Below, in pieces: positions 29,454 to 42,960 of a stretch of 64,000 bases of DNA; the stretch's first letter is position 1; each line of letters starts with the position of its first letter. The position numbers and the translations under genes were made by a program. Location of the stretch: contig QHUL01000053.1 in assembly GCA_003222115.1 (NCBI GenBank), positions 1 through 64,000 of the forward strand, in the 5' to 3' direction. This DNA comes from Gemmatimonadota bacterium (lineage in GTDB: Bacteria; Gemmatimonadota; Gemmatimonadetes; Gemmatimonadales; GWC2-71-9). The notes below the pieces were generated by a model, which saw only the letters and a list, made by a program, of their open reading frames with translations, did not search any database and was not told the origin of the DNA.

Positions 29454-30488
29454 TCAGGGAGCGGCCTGCGTGAAGACCGCGGCGGCTGCCGAGGGACATA
29501 CGCCGACGGGAACGGTCTCGAGCTCGGCGTAGCCGGGCGGCGCAGAAAGCACGTGCACGACGCCGGGCGCGGTGCAGTCGCCCCGATCGAGCGCGTAAAT
29601 CCGGCCGCGCTGATCCAAGGCCAACGCCGCGACGCCGTGGCCGTCGGGTTTGTTCCCCGCGCCCACGCCGTGCACCAGCGTCCGGGTCAGCGTGTTCACT
29701 TCCAGGATCCCCTCCTGCTCCGACGCGATGAGGAGGCGGCCGGAGGGGTGGAACACCGCCGGCCCAGGGAGCTCGCCCAGGCCGTTGATCACGACGACCT
29801 CCTGGTTGATGGCCGGATCGACAATGGAGAGCCTACCGTCGCCGGCGCCTGGACTCCCGCGGTCAATGACGTACAGCAGGCTGTCCCCACCAACCACGGC
29901 GAACTGCGCGTTGGTGCCGGTAAGAGGGATCGTCGGGAGAGTGACGGGCGGGACCTGCCCAAGGGCCATCCAGCTGATCGAGCTGGGGCCCACCGGGACA
30001 GAGCCACTCAGGTTCGCGTTCACCACGTAGAGTGTCCCCCGTGTGACCGCGACGGCCTGGGGCGTCGGCCCCACCGGGATCGAGGCCGTGTCGCCGCTGC
30101 GATAATTGACCCACGTGGCGCGATCGTTGTTGGGATTGGCGACCCAGGCAGTCGACTCGTCGGCGATGGCGACGCCGGCCGCGCCCGCGCCGACCGCGAG
30201 CGGCACGCGGCGACCCGCGCCGCTCGAGCCGAAGTCGAGGAACACGATCGAATCGACCGCGGGGAGCGGCACCGCGAGCACGCTGACGCGCCCCGCAACG
30301 GTCGCCGGTCGGCCGGCGGCGTTCAACAGGTCGACGGCCGTCGCCGAGAAGGTCGACGCGGACAGGAGCGATAGGGTGGCCGGGTCCGTGTTCACGACCG
30401 CCACCACCTGCCCCGCGGTCGTGTCCTGCTCGAGCGCGTCGCTGCAACCCGCCGCGAGGACCAAGCCGCACACCAGCACGCGCTTCAC
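29454..30488 (-). CDS. Beta-propeller lipoprotein, candidate BtuG-like surface cobalamin-binding protein
   Basis: A 344-residue lipoprotein (lipobox LAAGC, Cys15). The mature part is made of repeated 40-50-residue beta-blade units of the YncE/NHL kind: GVAIADESTAWVANP, AVAVTRGTLYVVNAN, GGDSLLYVIDRGS, AVFHPSGRLLIASE, ALALDQRGRIYALDRG. About seven blades fit the length. It lies 51 nt after btuB in a cobalamin-riboswitch operon. In Bacteroides the surface lipoprotein BtuG is a seven-bladed propeller that binds B12 very tightly and docks on BtuB. Gene order and fold suggest the same role here, but this is inference. Confidence 0.7.
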   Translation of the reverse strand: MKRVLVCGLVLAAGCSDALEQDTTAGQVVAVVNTDPATLSLLSASTFSATAVDLLNAAGRPATVAGRVSVLAVPLPAVDSIVFLDFGSSGAGRRVPLAVGAGAAGVAIADESTAWVANPNNDRATWVNYRSGDTASIPVGPTPQAVAVTRGTLYVVNANLSGSVPVGPSSISWMALGQVPPVTLPTIPLTGTNAQFAVVGGDSLLYVIDRGSPGAGDGRLSIVDPAINQEVVVINGLGELPGPAVFHPSGRLLIASEQEGILEVNTLTRTLVHGVGAGNKPDGHGVAALALDQRGRIYALDRGDCTAPGVVHVLSAPPGYAELETVPVGVCPSAAAAVFTQAAP

Positions 30489-30539
30489 GTCTGGAAAGAT
30501 AGACGCGTCGCCCCCCGAGCGCGCGGCTCGCGCGGCGCC

Positions 30540-32498
30540 TCAGGGGCCGAACGCGACCTCCGCCCCCACGAGGATCGTGCGGCCGCGCGCCGGAAAATGC
30601 CGCGCCTCTTCGTAGCGGTGGTCGAACAGGTTCTCGACGCGCGCGCTGAGCGCGACCCGTGCGCCCTGCCCCCGTCCCCCGGCCGGGATCACCGCGAGCT
30701 GCCCCGCGAGATCCACCCGGGTGTAGTCGGGGAGCTCGACGCGCGGAAACGGGAAGGTCGCGAAGTCCTGATCAACCCGTTTGCCGACGTAGGTCACGCC
30801 GAGCGACACGGTGCCGCGGGCCGCCGCGCGATAGCGCGCGTCGAGGCGGGCCGAGTGCTCGGGGCGGCGCAACAGCGGCTGCCCCGCCGCGAGCGCGGCG
30901 CCCGAGGACGGATCGAATCCGGGGTTCGTGACGTCCGTGTGGAGGTACGTGTAGCTGGCGGCCAGCGACACCGCTGCGACGGGAGCGACGCGCACGCCCA
31001 GCTCCATGCCGTTCGCGCTGGCCGCCGCGACATTGGCGTAGTTCGGGGCTCCCGCCGCCGCGCCGGGGTCGTAGTCGATCATGTCGAGGAAGCGCTGGTC
31101 AAAGAAGGTGGCCGCGACGCTGGCGCGTCCGCCGGCCAGGGACTGCTCGACTCCCAGCTCCCAGCTGCGCGAGTGCTCGGGCCTCAGGTCCGGGTTCCCG
31201 ACCGAGTAGCCGGTCGAGTAGTTCTCGAAGAAGGTCGGCTCGCGGAACCCGGTGCCGGCGGTGGCGCGGACGCGCGTGCCGCCCGGGAGCCGGTACGCCG
31301 CCCCCGCGCGATACGTGGCATAGGTGCCGAAGCGCTGATTGTCCTCCAGCCGCCCGCCCGCCGTCACGGACACCCGGCCGGCGACGGTGGCGACCACCTG
31401 GGCGTAGAAGGCGCCGTTCCAGCGCGCCGTGTCGATCGGCGGGGTGCTGCAATCGCCGAACTGCGTCGCGCACACGTTGAAGCTGTGGTCCCGCTCCTGC
31501 TCCAGCGCCGCCCCCGCGGTGAGCACCGCGCCGTCCGGCAAATACCAGTTGGCGCGGACATCGGCGCTCGCCCGCCGCAGGTTGTCGAGGCTGCGGAACA
31601 GGTTTTGGTCGGCCGCGCTGTCGGGCCGGTTGTCCAGGCCGCCTTCGGTCTCGTTCGCGGCGAGGAGCAGGCGCGTCTCGAGCCGCGGGCTGAAGCGGTG
31701 TCCGATCTCCAGTCCCAGAGTCGGGCCGCTTCCGTAGTTGAACTGGTTGTGGTCCCCGGGCACCCCCGCCCCGTTCGTGGGGAAGTGATACCGGTCGTCG
31801 CCGTATCGCACCGACAGCGTCGCGTCGGTCCGGGCGTCGGGCGCCACGCGGACGAGGCCCGAGACGACGGTATTGGTGTAGCGATTGTTGAAGGCATAGA
31901 CGCCATCGCTGGTGAAGCGCGACACCGACAACGCGTAGCTCGCCGCGTCGCTCCCCCCCGACGCCGCGGCGTCCCAGGCGAGCGTCCGGTACGTCCCCCC
32001 GCCCACGCTCGCTGTCGCGCGCGCCGTGCCGAGCCCACGCCGAGTGAAGATCTGCACGACGCCGGTCACGGCGTCGGAGCCGTACAGCACGCTCGCGGGG
32101 CCGCGCAGCACCTCGATGCGCTCGACGTTGTCGGTCGTGAGGTGCGCGAAGTCGAAAGCGCCGCCGGGCTCGTTCACCGGAACGCCGTCCACCAGCACCT
32201 TGACGTACTTGCTCTGGCCCCCCCGCAGGAACAGCGACGTCACCCCGCCGAAGGAGCCGGTCTGAACGACGGCAGCGGCCGGGACGCCACGCAGCGCGTC
32301 GAGCACCGTGCGGATGCCCTGCGCCCGCAGGTCGGCGCCCGAGATCACGGTGACGGCGGCCGTCACCGCGTCGGCGGGCGTGGGAACGCGGGTCGCGGTG
32401 ACCACGACGGGCCTCAAGGTGACGGTGTCGGTGGGCTCCTGGGCGGGGAGCGCGGCCGGCGCGAGGGAGCAGAGCAGCAGCCCGGTGCGGAGTCTCAT
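30540..32498 (-). CDS. btuB: TonB-dependent vitamin B12 receptor BtuB-like
   Basis: A 652-residue outer-membrane receptor. A signal peptide (about 1-20, ending ALPAQ) is followed by a TonB-box-like region (DTVTLRPVVVTATRVP), then a plug domain (VTVISGADLRAQGIRTVLDAL...FLRGGQSKYVKVLVDGVPVNEPG...IEVLRGPASVLYGSDAVTGVVQIFTRRG), then a 22-strand barrel. The plug wording is typical of BtuB. The ATGA overlap with btuD and the upstream riboswitch support cobalamin as ligand. Confidence 0.9.
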   Translation of the reverse strand: MRLRTGLLLCSLAPAALPAQEPTDTVTLRPVVVTATRVPTPADAVTAAVTVISGADLRAQGIRTVLDALRGVPAAAVVQTGSFGGVTSLFLRGGQSKYVKVLVDGVPVNEPGGAFDFAHLTTDNVERIEVLRGPASVLYGSDAVTGVVQIFTRRGLGTARATASVGGGTYRTLAWDAAASGGSDAASYALSVSRFTSDGVYAFNNRYTNTVVSGLVRVAPDARTDATLSVRYGDDRYHFPTNGAGVPGDHNQFNYGSGPTLGLEIGHRFSPRLETRLLLAANETEGGLDNRPDSAADQNLFRSLDNLRRASADVRANWYLPDGAVLTAGAALEQERDHSFNVCATQFGDCSTPPIDTARWNGAFYAQVVATVAGRVSVTAGGRLEDNQRFGTYATYRAGAAYRLPGGTRVRATAGTGFREPTFFENYSTGYSVGNPDLRPEHSRSWELGVEQSLAGGRASVAATFFDQRFLDMIDYDPGAAAGAPNYANVAAASANGMELGVRVAPVAAVSLAASYTYLHTDVTNPGFDPSSGAALAAGQPLLRRPEHSARLDARYRAAARGTVSLGVTYVGKRVDQDFATFPFPRVELPDYTRVDLAGQLAVIPAGGRGQGARVALSARVENLFDHRYEEARHFPARGRTILVGAEVAFGP

Positions 32499-33295
32499 GG
32501 TTCTCTTCCTTTGCGCAGCGGGATCATCTGGGGGCGGCCGTCGAAGGCCTCGATCGCGACAGGCCAGGCGAACACGCGCTCCACGGTCTCGCGCGTCAGG
32601 ACGTCGCCCGGCGGGCCGTCGGCCACGGGACGGCCGTCGGCGAGCAGCAGCACGCGATCGGCGAAGCGGGCGGCCAGGTTGACGTGATGCGTGATCATGA
32701 TGACGGCGAGGCCCCGCCCGTCGGCGAGCCCGCGCGCCAGCTCGAACAGGTCCATCTCGTGGCGCAAGTCGAGACCGGCGGTCGGCTCGTCCAGCACGAG
32801 CAGGCGCGGCTCCTGGGCGAGCGCGCGCGCCACGCGCACCCGCTGGTACTCCCCCGCCGACAGCGTCCACAGCCAGCGGTCGGCCAGCCGGAGGGCGTCG
32901 CACCGCTCCAACGCCCGCTCGACCGCCGCTCGGTCCTCGGCACGCTCCGCGCCCCACAGCGACAGGTGGGGGTAGCGGCCGAGCATGACTGTGTCGCGGA
33001 CGCGCTGCGGGAAGAGATTGTCTTCCCGCTGGGGCACGACACCCGCCACACGCGCGAGCGCCCTCCGCGACCAGGCGGCGGGCGGCCGGCCGAGCACCTG
33101 CGCCGTCCCCGCGTGCGGCGCGACGAGGCCGAGCGCGACCCGCACCAGCGTGGTCTTGCCGCTGCCATTCGGCCCGATGACCGCGAGGAAGTCCCCGGCG
33201 CGGGCCGCGAGACTCACGCCGGCGAGCGCGTCGTGCGCCGTGCCGCGGTAGCGGTAGGCGACCCCGCGCACGTCGAGGATCAGCTCGCGGTCCAT
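32495..33295 (-). CDS. btuD: Cobalamin ABC transporter ATP-binding protein
   Basis: A 266-residue ABC ATPase of the FecE/BtuD type. Walker A GPNGSGKTT (about residue 40), Q-loop VVPQRED, signature LSAGEYQRV, Walker B LLVLDEPTAGLD and the H-loop THH are present. It powers inward transport through BtuC. It overlaps btuC by 16 nt and btuB by 4 nt, so all are translated as one unit. Confidence 0.92.
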   Translation of the reverse strand: MDRELILDVRGVAYRYRGTAHDALAGVSLAARAGDFLAVIGPNGSGKTTLVRVALGLVAPHAGTAQVLGRPPAAWSRRALARVAGVVPQREDNLFPQRVRDTVMLGRYPHLSLWGAERAEDRAAVERALERCDALRLADRWLWTLSAGEYQRVRVARALAQEPRLLVLDEPTAGLDLRHEMDLFELARGLADGRGLAVIMITHHVNLAARFADRVLLLADGRPVADGPPGDVLTRETVERVFAWPVAIEAFDGRPQMIPLRKGREP

Positions 33296-34224
33296 CGTCG
33301 GAGCATCACGGCGAAGAGGGGAACGCCGACGAGCGCGGTCACGATGCCGACGGGCAGCTCGCGCGGTGCGACCGCGACGCGCGCGGTCGTGTCGGCGAGC
33401 GCGAGCAGCGCGCCCCCGGCGAGGAACGACGCGGGGAGCAGCGAGCGGTGGCGGTGGCCCCACAGGAGCCGCATGGCGTGCGGCACGATCAGCCCGACGA
33501 ACCCGATCACGCCGGACACCGCCACCGCTGCGGCCGTGAGCAGCGACGCCGCGAGGTAGACGCGTCGCCTGAGGGGCTCCACATCGGCGCCCAGGTGGCG
33601 CGCAGGCTCCTCGCCAAGGGCGAGGAGGTCGAGGGGCCGCGCCGCCGCGAGCAGCACGGCGACGGGGAGCGGGAAGTAGACGCACACGACGAGCACCGTG
33701 TCCCACGACGCGCCCGAGAGTCCGCCCCACAGCCACAGGAACGTGTTGCGCAGCTGCGCGGCCTCGGACAGCGACACGATGGCGGTCGTGACGGCGGAGG
33801 CGAAGGCGCCCACCGCGACCCCTGCGAGGATGAGGACGCGCGGGTCGAGCTCCGCGCCGCCGACGAGCCCGAGCCGGTAGACCAGCGCCATCGCGGCGAG
33901 CGCCCCCACGAAGGCGGCGAGCGGCAGCGCCCAGGGGCCCGTGACGTGCAGGGCGATCGCCAGCACCGCGCCGAGGCTGGCGCCGCCCGAGAGGCCGAGC
34001 AGGAACGGGTCGGCGAGCGGATTGCGAACGAGCGCCTGCAGGCTCGCGCCCGCCAAGCCGAGCGCGCCACCCACCAGGAGGGCGAGCACGGCGCGCGGCA
34101 GCCGCAGCGACCGCACGATGTCTGACGAAGCCAGCTGGGCGAGCGGGATGTGGGCGGGCCCGAGCAGCACCGCCAGCGCGAAGGCGAGGGCGACGGCGAG
34201 GCCGAGGCCGAGCCACCGGGTCAT
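33280..34224 (-). CDS. btuC: Cobalamin ABC transporter permease
   Basis: A 314-residue FecCD-family permease with about nine to ten membrane helices. Hallmarks are LRLPRAVLALLVGGALGLAGASLQALVRNPLADPFLLGLSGGAS near the N-terminus and GVIGFVGLIVPHAMRLLWG in the coupling-helix region. It imports the corrinoid delivered by BtuF across the inner membrane. The ATG at 34224 overlaps the btuF stop (ATGA). Confidence 0.92.
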   Translation of the reverse strand: MTRWLGLGLAVALAFALAVLLGPAHIPLAQLASSDIVRSLRLPRAVLALLVGGALGLAGASLQALVRNPLADPFLLGLSGGASLGAVLAIALHVTGPWALPLAAFVGALAAMALVYRLGLVGGAELDPRVLILAGVAVGAFASAVTTAIVSLSEAAQLRNTFLWLWGGLSGASWDTVLVVCVYFPLPVAVLLAAARPLDLLALGEEPARHLGADVEPLRRRVYLAASLLTAAAVAVSGVIGFVGLIVPHAMRLLWGHRHRSLLPASFLAGGALLALADTTARVAVAPRELPVGIVTALVGVPLFAVMLRRWTAS

Positions 34225-35123
34225 GGCAGGGCCTCGAGACGCCGCCGCAGCTCCGCCACGGCCTCCGCCGCGCGCGGGCCCGGCCGCCCGAACAGGGAGC
34301 CGGGGAGGACCACGAAACGCCGCTCGCGCACCGCGCGGATCGTACGCCACTCCGGGCGCGATGCGTACGCCGGCAGAGGCGCGCGCGCCGAGTCGGCCAG
34401 TACCACGATGGCGTCGGGATCGCGGGTGGCGATCGTCTCGAGCGACACGGTGGCCGAGGGCGCGCCAATGTCCCCGAACGCGTTGCTCCCGCCCGCCATC
34501 CGCGCCAGCTCGTCCAGGTAGCTCGCCGCCCCGATCACCATGGGCGGGTTGTCCCACGCCACGAAGGCCAGACGGGCGTGGGGCGCGGGGCGTGGGGCGG
34601 CCAAGACGCTGTCCAGGAACCGGGCGATCGAATCGCCCGCCGCCGCCCGGTCCGTCAGGCGGCCGAGCAGTCGCGCCCCGCGGGCGACGTCCTCCAGCCG
34701 GTCCTGCCGCAGCACGACCGCGTCCACGCCCAGCCGCTCGAGCTGGCGTGCCGCCGTCTCATTGAGGGTCGACCGGTACAACACCACGAGGTCCGGGCGG
34801 CGCGCGCTCACCGCCTCGATGTTCGGATTCAGCCCGTCGCCGACGCTCGGCACCGCGCGTGCGGCGGGCGGGTAGTCGCACCAGGTGGTGCGGCCGACGA
34901 CGCGATCCCCCGCGCCCAGCGCGAACAGCAGCTCCGTGACGGTGGGGGAGAGCGACACGACACGGCGCGCGGGCCGCGCCAACGCGACCGTGCGGCCGGC
35001 GTCGTCGGTAACCGTGAGCGCAGCGACGCGGCCGGGTGGGCGGACGTGCTCCGACCCGCGGCATGCCGCGAGGATGGCAACGACGACTGCGAGGTGAGTG
35101 CGAAGTGGCGAGCGGCGCTCCAC
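34221..35123 (-). CDS. btuF: Cobalamin-binding periplasmic lipoprotein
   Basis: A 300-residue class III binding protein with a short lipoprotein signal (AVVVAILAAC). The BtuF-type motifs RRVVSLSPTVTELLFALGAGDRVVG, TTWCDYP and VGDGLNPNIEAVSARRPDLVV are clear, and the C-terminal lobe ends LRRRLEALP. The GTG at 35123 is preceded by GGGAGGGA. A longer frame to 35270 exists but runs through the riboswitch and is rejected. The lipid anchor implies tethering to the inner or outer membrane. Confidence 0.9.
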   Translation of the reverse strand: MERRSPLRTHLAVVVAILAACRGSEHVRPPGRVAALTVTDDAGRTVALARPARRVVSLSPTVTELLFALGAGDRVVGRTTWCDYPPAARAVPSVGDGLNPNIEAVSARRPDLVVLYRSTLNETAARQLERLGVDAVVLRQDRLEDVARGARLLGRLTDRAAAGDSIARFLDSVLAAPRPAPHARLAFVAWDNPPMVIGAASYLDELARMAGGSNAFGDIGAPSATVSLETIATRDPDAIVVLADSARAPLPAYASRPEWRTIRAVRERRFVVLPGSLFGRPGPRAAEAVAELRRRLEALP

Positions 35124-35125
35124 CG

Positions 35126-35141
35126 TCCCTCCCACGAGGGA
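35126..35141 (-). promoter_or_regulatory. Ribosome-site-sequestering hairpin of btuF
   Basis: TCCCTC-GTGG-GAGGGA (minus strand) forms a 6-bp stem whose 3' arm is the btuF Shine-Dalgarno, 2 nt before the GTG. It sits 14 nt downstream of the cobalamin aptamer, so it is a plausible expression platform that blocks translation when B12 is bound. Confidence 0.6.
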
Positions 35142-35155
35142 TTTTTCGAGGTGGC

Positions 35156-35293
35156 GCGAACGGGGACGTCTCCTGGCTTCGGGCGAACGGCTCGCCTTCC
35201 CGGTGATCCCAGTGGCGTTGAGCCGTGCTGCGTTGCCCGTTACAGTGGCGGGGCCGCGCCGGACTCGCACCGGCTTCCGTGACCCGCGTTCGC
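35156..35293 (-). ncRNA. Cobalamin riboswitch aptamer
   Basis: Minus-strand 138-nt element. P1 is GCGAACG paired with CGTTCGC (complements of 35287-35293 and 35156-35162). Core motifs appear in order: GAAGCCGGTGCGAGTCCGGC, CCCGCCACTGTAACGG, CCACTGGG, CGGGAAGGCG and the B12 box GAAGCCAGGAGAC. It precedes btuF-btuC-btuD-btuB and represses B12 uptake when adenosylcobalamin or a related corrinoid is plentiful. Confidence 0.95.
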
Positions 35294-35341
35294 TGGAACG
35301 ACGGAGGCTAGTCTATGCGAGGGAGCTTCGGGGCGCAAGAG

Positions 35342-35399
35342 AGACGTCAGACGTCAGACATCAGACCTCACCTTCGACCCTACCTGACGTCTGACGTCT
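35342..35399. repeat. Perfect 16-bp inverted repeat built from GTCAGAC heptads
   Basis: AGACGTCAGACGTCAG (35342-35357) and its exact complement (35384-35399) flank a 26-nt loop. The motif continues as further GTCTGAC copies to about 35412, inside the 3' end of the adjacent gene. It lies between the end of the long operon and the riboswitch. It has no T-run, so it may be a structural 3' end, an interspersed repeat, or a Rho-dependent site. Confidence 0.75.
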
Positions 35400-36342
35400 A
35401 ATGTCTGACATCTTCTTTCCGCAGCGCGATTACAAACGCCACGACCAGCGCCAGGGCGAGCACACCGACCACCACGGGCACGAGCTGCTGTACGTGGAAG
35501 GGCCCGCGCGGCATGGTCACCACGACCTGCGCCGGCACGGCGGGCGCGCGTACGCGGTAGCGCGCGAAGCGGCGGCGCTCCACCGCGTCCACGCCCAGCG
35601 CCTCGACCCCCGGAGCGGCGACCGTGGCCGTCGTGTCTTCGACGAGCAGGTCCACCTCCGTCGTGGGTTGATCGATGGGGATCGCCACGTGGTCCGCGTC
35701 GGCCGGCAGCACGTACGTGTAGGTGAGCTGTTTCGGGTCGCCGGGCGGAATCGGGGCGAATACGGCGACGGCGTCGCCGTTGCGCGCGACGGCCCGGGGG
35801 GAGAGGTCGCCCTGGCCCACCTGGAACTGAATGCCGCGGGGCGGGAGGGCGCCGGCCCACACGGGATGCGCGCTGTCCGCCGCGACGCGGGTCGCGGTCC
35901 CCGGGTTCTCGAGCTCGACCAGCTCGAGCACGTCCCGCGTCCCGTCCCGCTGCGGCCGCGCGATCGTGATCACCCGGCGCGCCGCCCGCACCGCCGGCCC
36001 CGTCGCGCTGGTATCGTACACGGTCAGCGGGGCGACACTCACCGCCGTACGGCGGGCGGGCCGGATCGGCTCCGAGAAGTAGGCGATCCCGTGGTACCAG
36101 CTGCTCACCACGTAGATCGCGTCGCTGTCGGGCCGCGCGATGGCGAGGGCGTAGGCGCCGCGCGCGTCGCTGCGGACGGAATCGATCGGCCCGCCCCTGC
36201 CGCCCATCGACACCTCGTGGAGCACGACCCAGGCGCGGGCCAGCGGCGTCGCCGCGCGCCCTCCGTGATACAACCGGCCCGTCACGGCCACCCGTTGCGC
36301 CTCGAGATCGACCGCTCCTCCGCCCAGGAGGGCGAGGAGCAC
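35398..36342 (-). CDS. Secreted, C-terminally anchored protein with carboxypeptidase-regulatory-like domain
   Basis: A 314-residue protein with a short N-terminal hydrophobic segment, then an Ig-like carboxypeptidase-regulatory fold (VTGRLYHGGRAATPLARAWVVLHEV...SDARGAYALAI). A beta-rich middle follows, then a C-terminal membrane helix (LVPVVVGVLALALVVAFVIAL) with a basic/acidic tail. No catalytic motif is seen. The GTG at 36342 is the first canonical start after the preceding stop; the open frame upstream encodes KISASSLRSTL, which would improve the signal peptide but lacks a standard start. It is the last gene of the long operon. Confidence 0.6.
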   Translation of the reverse strand: MLLALLGGGAVDLEAQRVAVTGRLYHGGRAATPLARAWVVLHEVSMGGRGGPIDSVRSDARGAYALAIARPDSDAIYVVSSWYHGIAYFSEPIRPARRTAVSVAPLTVYDTSATGPAVRAARRVITIARPQRDGTRDVLELVELENPGTATRVAADSAHPVWAGALPPRGIQFQVGQGDLSPRAVARNGDAVAVFAPIPPGDPKQLTYTYVLPADADHVAIPIDQPTTEVDLLVEDTTATVAAPGVEALGVDAVERRRFARYRVRAPAVPAQVVVTMPRGPFHVQQLVPVVVGVLALALVVAFVIALRKEDVRH

Positions 36343-36349
36343 GAGCGTG

Positions 36350-41222
<4,873 letters not shown>

Positions 41223-41226
<4 letters not shown>

Positions 41227-41549
41227 GGCGTCTCCGGGGTCTCGTGACCTTCGGCTTCTTCTTCCGCAGCGTCGGCCGGCGGCTCCATCTCGTGGAACCC
41301 GTCGGCGACGAGCGCGAGCAGCGCCTCCATCGCCTCCGCCGCGTCCGCGCCGTCCGTCTTGATGGACAGCGAGGAGCCGCACTCCGCGGCGAGCATCATC
41401 ACGCCCATGATGCTCTTGCCGTTCACGGTCAGCTCGTCCTTGCGCAGCTCGACCGCGGACTGGAACCGGTTCGCCACCTTGACGAGCTCCGCCGCTGGGC
41501 GGGCGTGCAGCCCGAGCGGGTTCACGATTCTCGCCTCGCGCTCGATCAC
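41223..41549 (-). CDS. ptsH: Phosphocarrier protein HPr
   Basis: A 108-residue HPr with the active His15 in GLHARPAAE and the regulatory Ser46 in NGKSIMGVMML. The numbering comes out at exactly 15 and 46 from the GTG at 41549, which supports that start. The C-terminus carries an unusual acidic 20-residue tail (EEEAEGHETPETP). Ser46 with an hprK gene in the same operon indicates regulatory phosphorylation. Confidence 0.94.
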
Positions 41550-42295
41550 CGCCACGCCTGCCCCACCACGAGCGCGCCGACCAGCAGCAGCAGGCCGAAG
41601 CGCAGGCCGTCCAGCTGGCCCCGCCGCCACACGAGCAGTGCCGTCCCAATCGCCGCCAGCCCGGCGAGCACCACCCGGGCGCCTGCCGGGAACGGGGCCG
41701 CCAGGTAGCGGGCGGCGAGCGGCAGGGCAAACCCCACGGCGAGCGCCATCGCCGGCCCGCTCCAGGCGGCCGCCCGCTGCAGCAGCGGCTGGTGCAGCGC
41801 CGCGCCGACCGAGAGGCCGTGCGCCCACCCCGCGCGCAGCGCCCACCAGCGCAGCGCCACGTGGCCGAGGTTGTAGACCACGAGGAAGGCCCCGACCGCC
41901 CTCAGGTCGAGCCCGAGCGCCACGCCCGCGATGGCGAGGCCGGTCGTGCACGGCAGCCACCCCGTCCACACGAGGCGGTCGCCCAGGGAGCCGAGCGGGC
42001 CGCATAGTGCGGCGCGCAGCCGCTCCACCTGCTCCGGCGCCGCGCGCTCGTGCTCCGCACGCGCCGCCGCGCCCACCACGAGGCCGCACAGATAGGGGTG
42101 CGCGTTGAAAAAGTGCGCCCCCCGCGCCACGGCCGCGCGATAGGCCGTCTGGTCGCCGTTCCGCACCAGGGGGCGCAGGAGTGGCTCTTCCGCCACACCC
42201 ACGCCGATCCCCTGCATCCGCTCGTAGTTCCACGAGCCCTGCACGGTGAACAGCCGCAGCAGGCTCTGCCCGAGCGCCGGCTTCACGAGAGCCAC
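41546..42295 (-). CDS. PTS mannose/fructose/sorbose-family transporter subunit IID
   Basis: A 249-residue membrane protein of the EIID family. NYERMQGIGVGVAEEPLL, FFNAHPYLCGLVVGA, and C-terminal helices (ALRWWALRAGW; GLRFGLLLLVGALVVG) match. It forms the transmembrane channel with IIC. It overlaps EIIC by 13 nt and HPr by 4 nt. Confidence 0.9.
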   Translation of the reverse strand: MALVKPALGQSLLRLFTVQGSWNYERMQGIGVGVAEEPLLRPLVRNGDQTAYRAAVARGAHFFNAHPYLCGLVVGAAARAEHERAAPEQVERLRAALCGPLGSLGDRLVWTGWLPCTTGLAIAGVALGLDLRAVGAFLVVYNLGHVALRWWALRAGWAHGLSVGAALHQPLLQRAAAWSGPAMALAVGFALPLAARYLAAPFPAGARVVLAGLAAIGTALLVWRRGQLDGLRFGLLLLVGALVVGQAWR

Positions 42296-42960
42296 GCAAC
42301 CACCGTGCCGCCGGCGAGCCCGGCCGCGAACCAGCGGAGGGCGGTCCCCCGTCCCACGCGACGCAGCGTGCCGGCCGTGCCTACCGCGAGGGCCCCCGCC
42401 ACACCGGCGACGGCGAGCCCCGCCACGCCGCGCAGCGTGTAGGCGCCCGCGAGAAACACGCGCACAAGCTGCGCCAAGACGAGCCCCACCCCCGTGACGA
42501 GCGCGGCGCGTGCCCCGTCCCGCACGATCCCGGCGACGTGCAACCGCACGAGCACCCGCGGGTCGCCCGCCTCGAGCGCCGGCACGGCCGCCTCCACGGC
42601 GCGGGCGTTGAGCCGGTGCACGAGATGGAGGCTCACGCCGCCCACCAGCCCCGTGGTGAGGCCCACCAGCACGCCGAAGCCGAGGCCGAAGGTCCCCGCT
42701 CCCGCCTGCGCCGCGCTCACCGCCGCCACGGTCGCGGGGCCGTACTCGGGATAGCGCGCCGCGCCCAGGGGCAAGATGTCGTACTGGAACAGCTCGAACA
42801 CGACTCCCAGCGCCAGCCCCGTCGCGACGTCGCCGAGGATCGCCCCGGCCACGGGCCCGGCGACGACGGGGCGCGCGATCATCATCTGCGGCACGCTGAT
42901 GAGATCGAGCCCCACCAGCGTCCCCCAGGCGAGCAGCACGAGCTGCAGCTCGAGGGTCAC
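42283..42960 (-). CDS. PTS mannose/fructose/sorbose-family transporter subunit IIC
   Basis: A 225-residue multi-pass protein with the EIIC-sorbose/mannose opening LVLLAWGTLVGLDLISVPQ and the AGAILGDVATGLALGVVFELFQYDILPLGAARYPEYGP core. It is shorter than enteric ManY but retains the core. The GTG overlaps the IIB stop (GTGA). Confidence 0.9.
   Translation of the reverse strand: MTLELQLVLLAWGTLVGLDLISVPQMMIARPVVAGPVAGAILGDVATGLALGVVFELFQYDILPLGAARYPEYGPATVAAVSAAQAGAGTFGLGFGVLVGLTTGLVGGVSLHLVHRLNARAVEAAVPALEAGDPRVLVRLHVAGIVRDGARAALVTGVGLVLAQLVRVFLAGAYTLRGVAGLAVAGVAGALAVGTAGTLRRVGRGTALRWFAAGLAGGTVVAWLS

Noticed and set aside
35124-35270. Longer btuF reading frame
   Set aside because: It runs through the cobalamin aptamer; the ribosome site and lipoprotein signal support the GTG at 35123.
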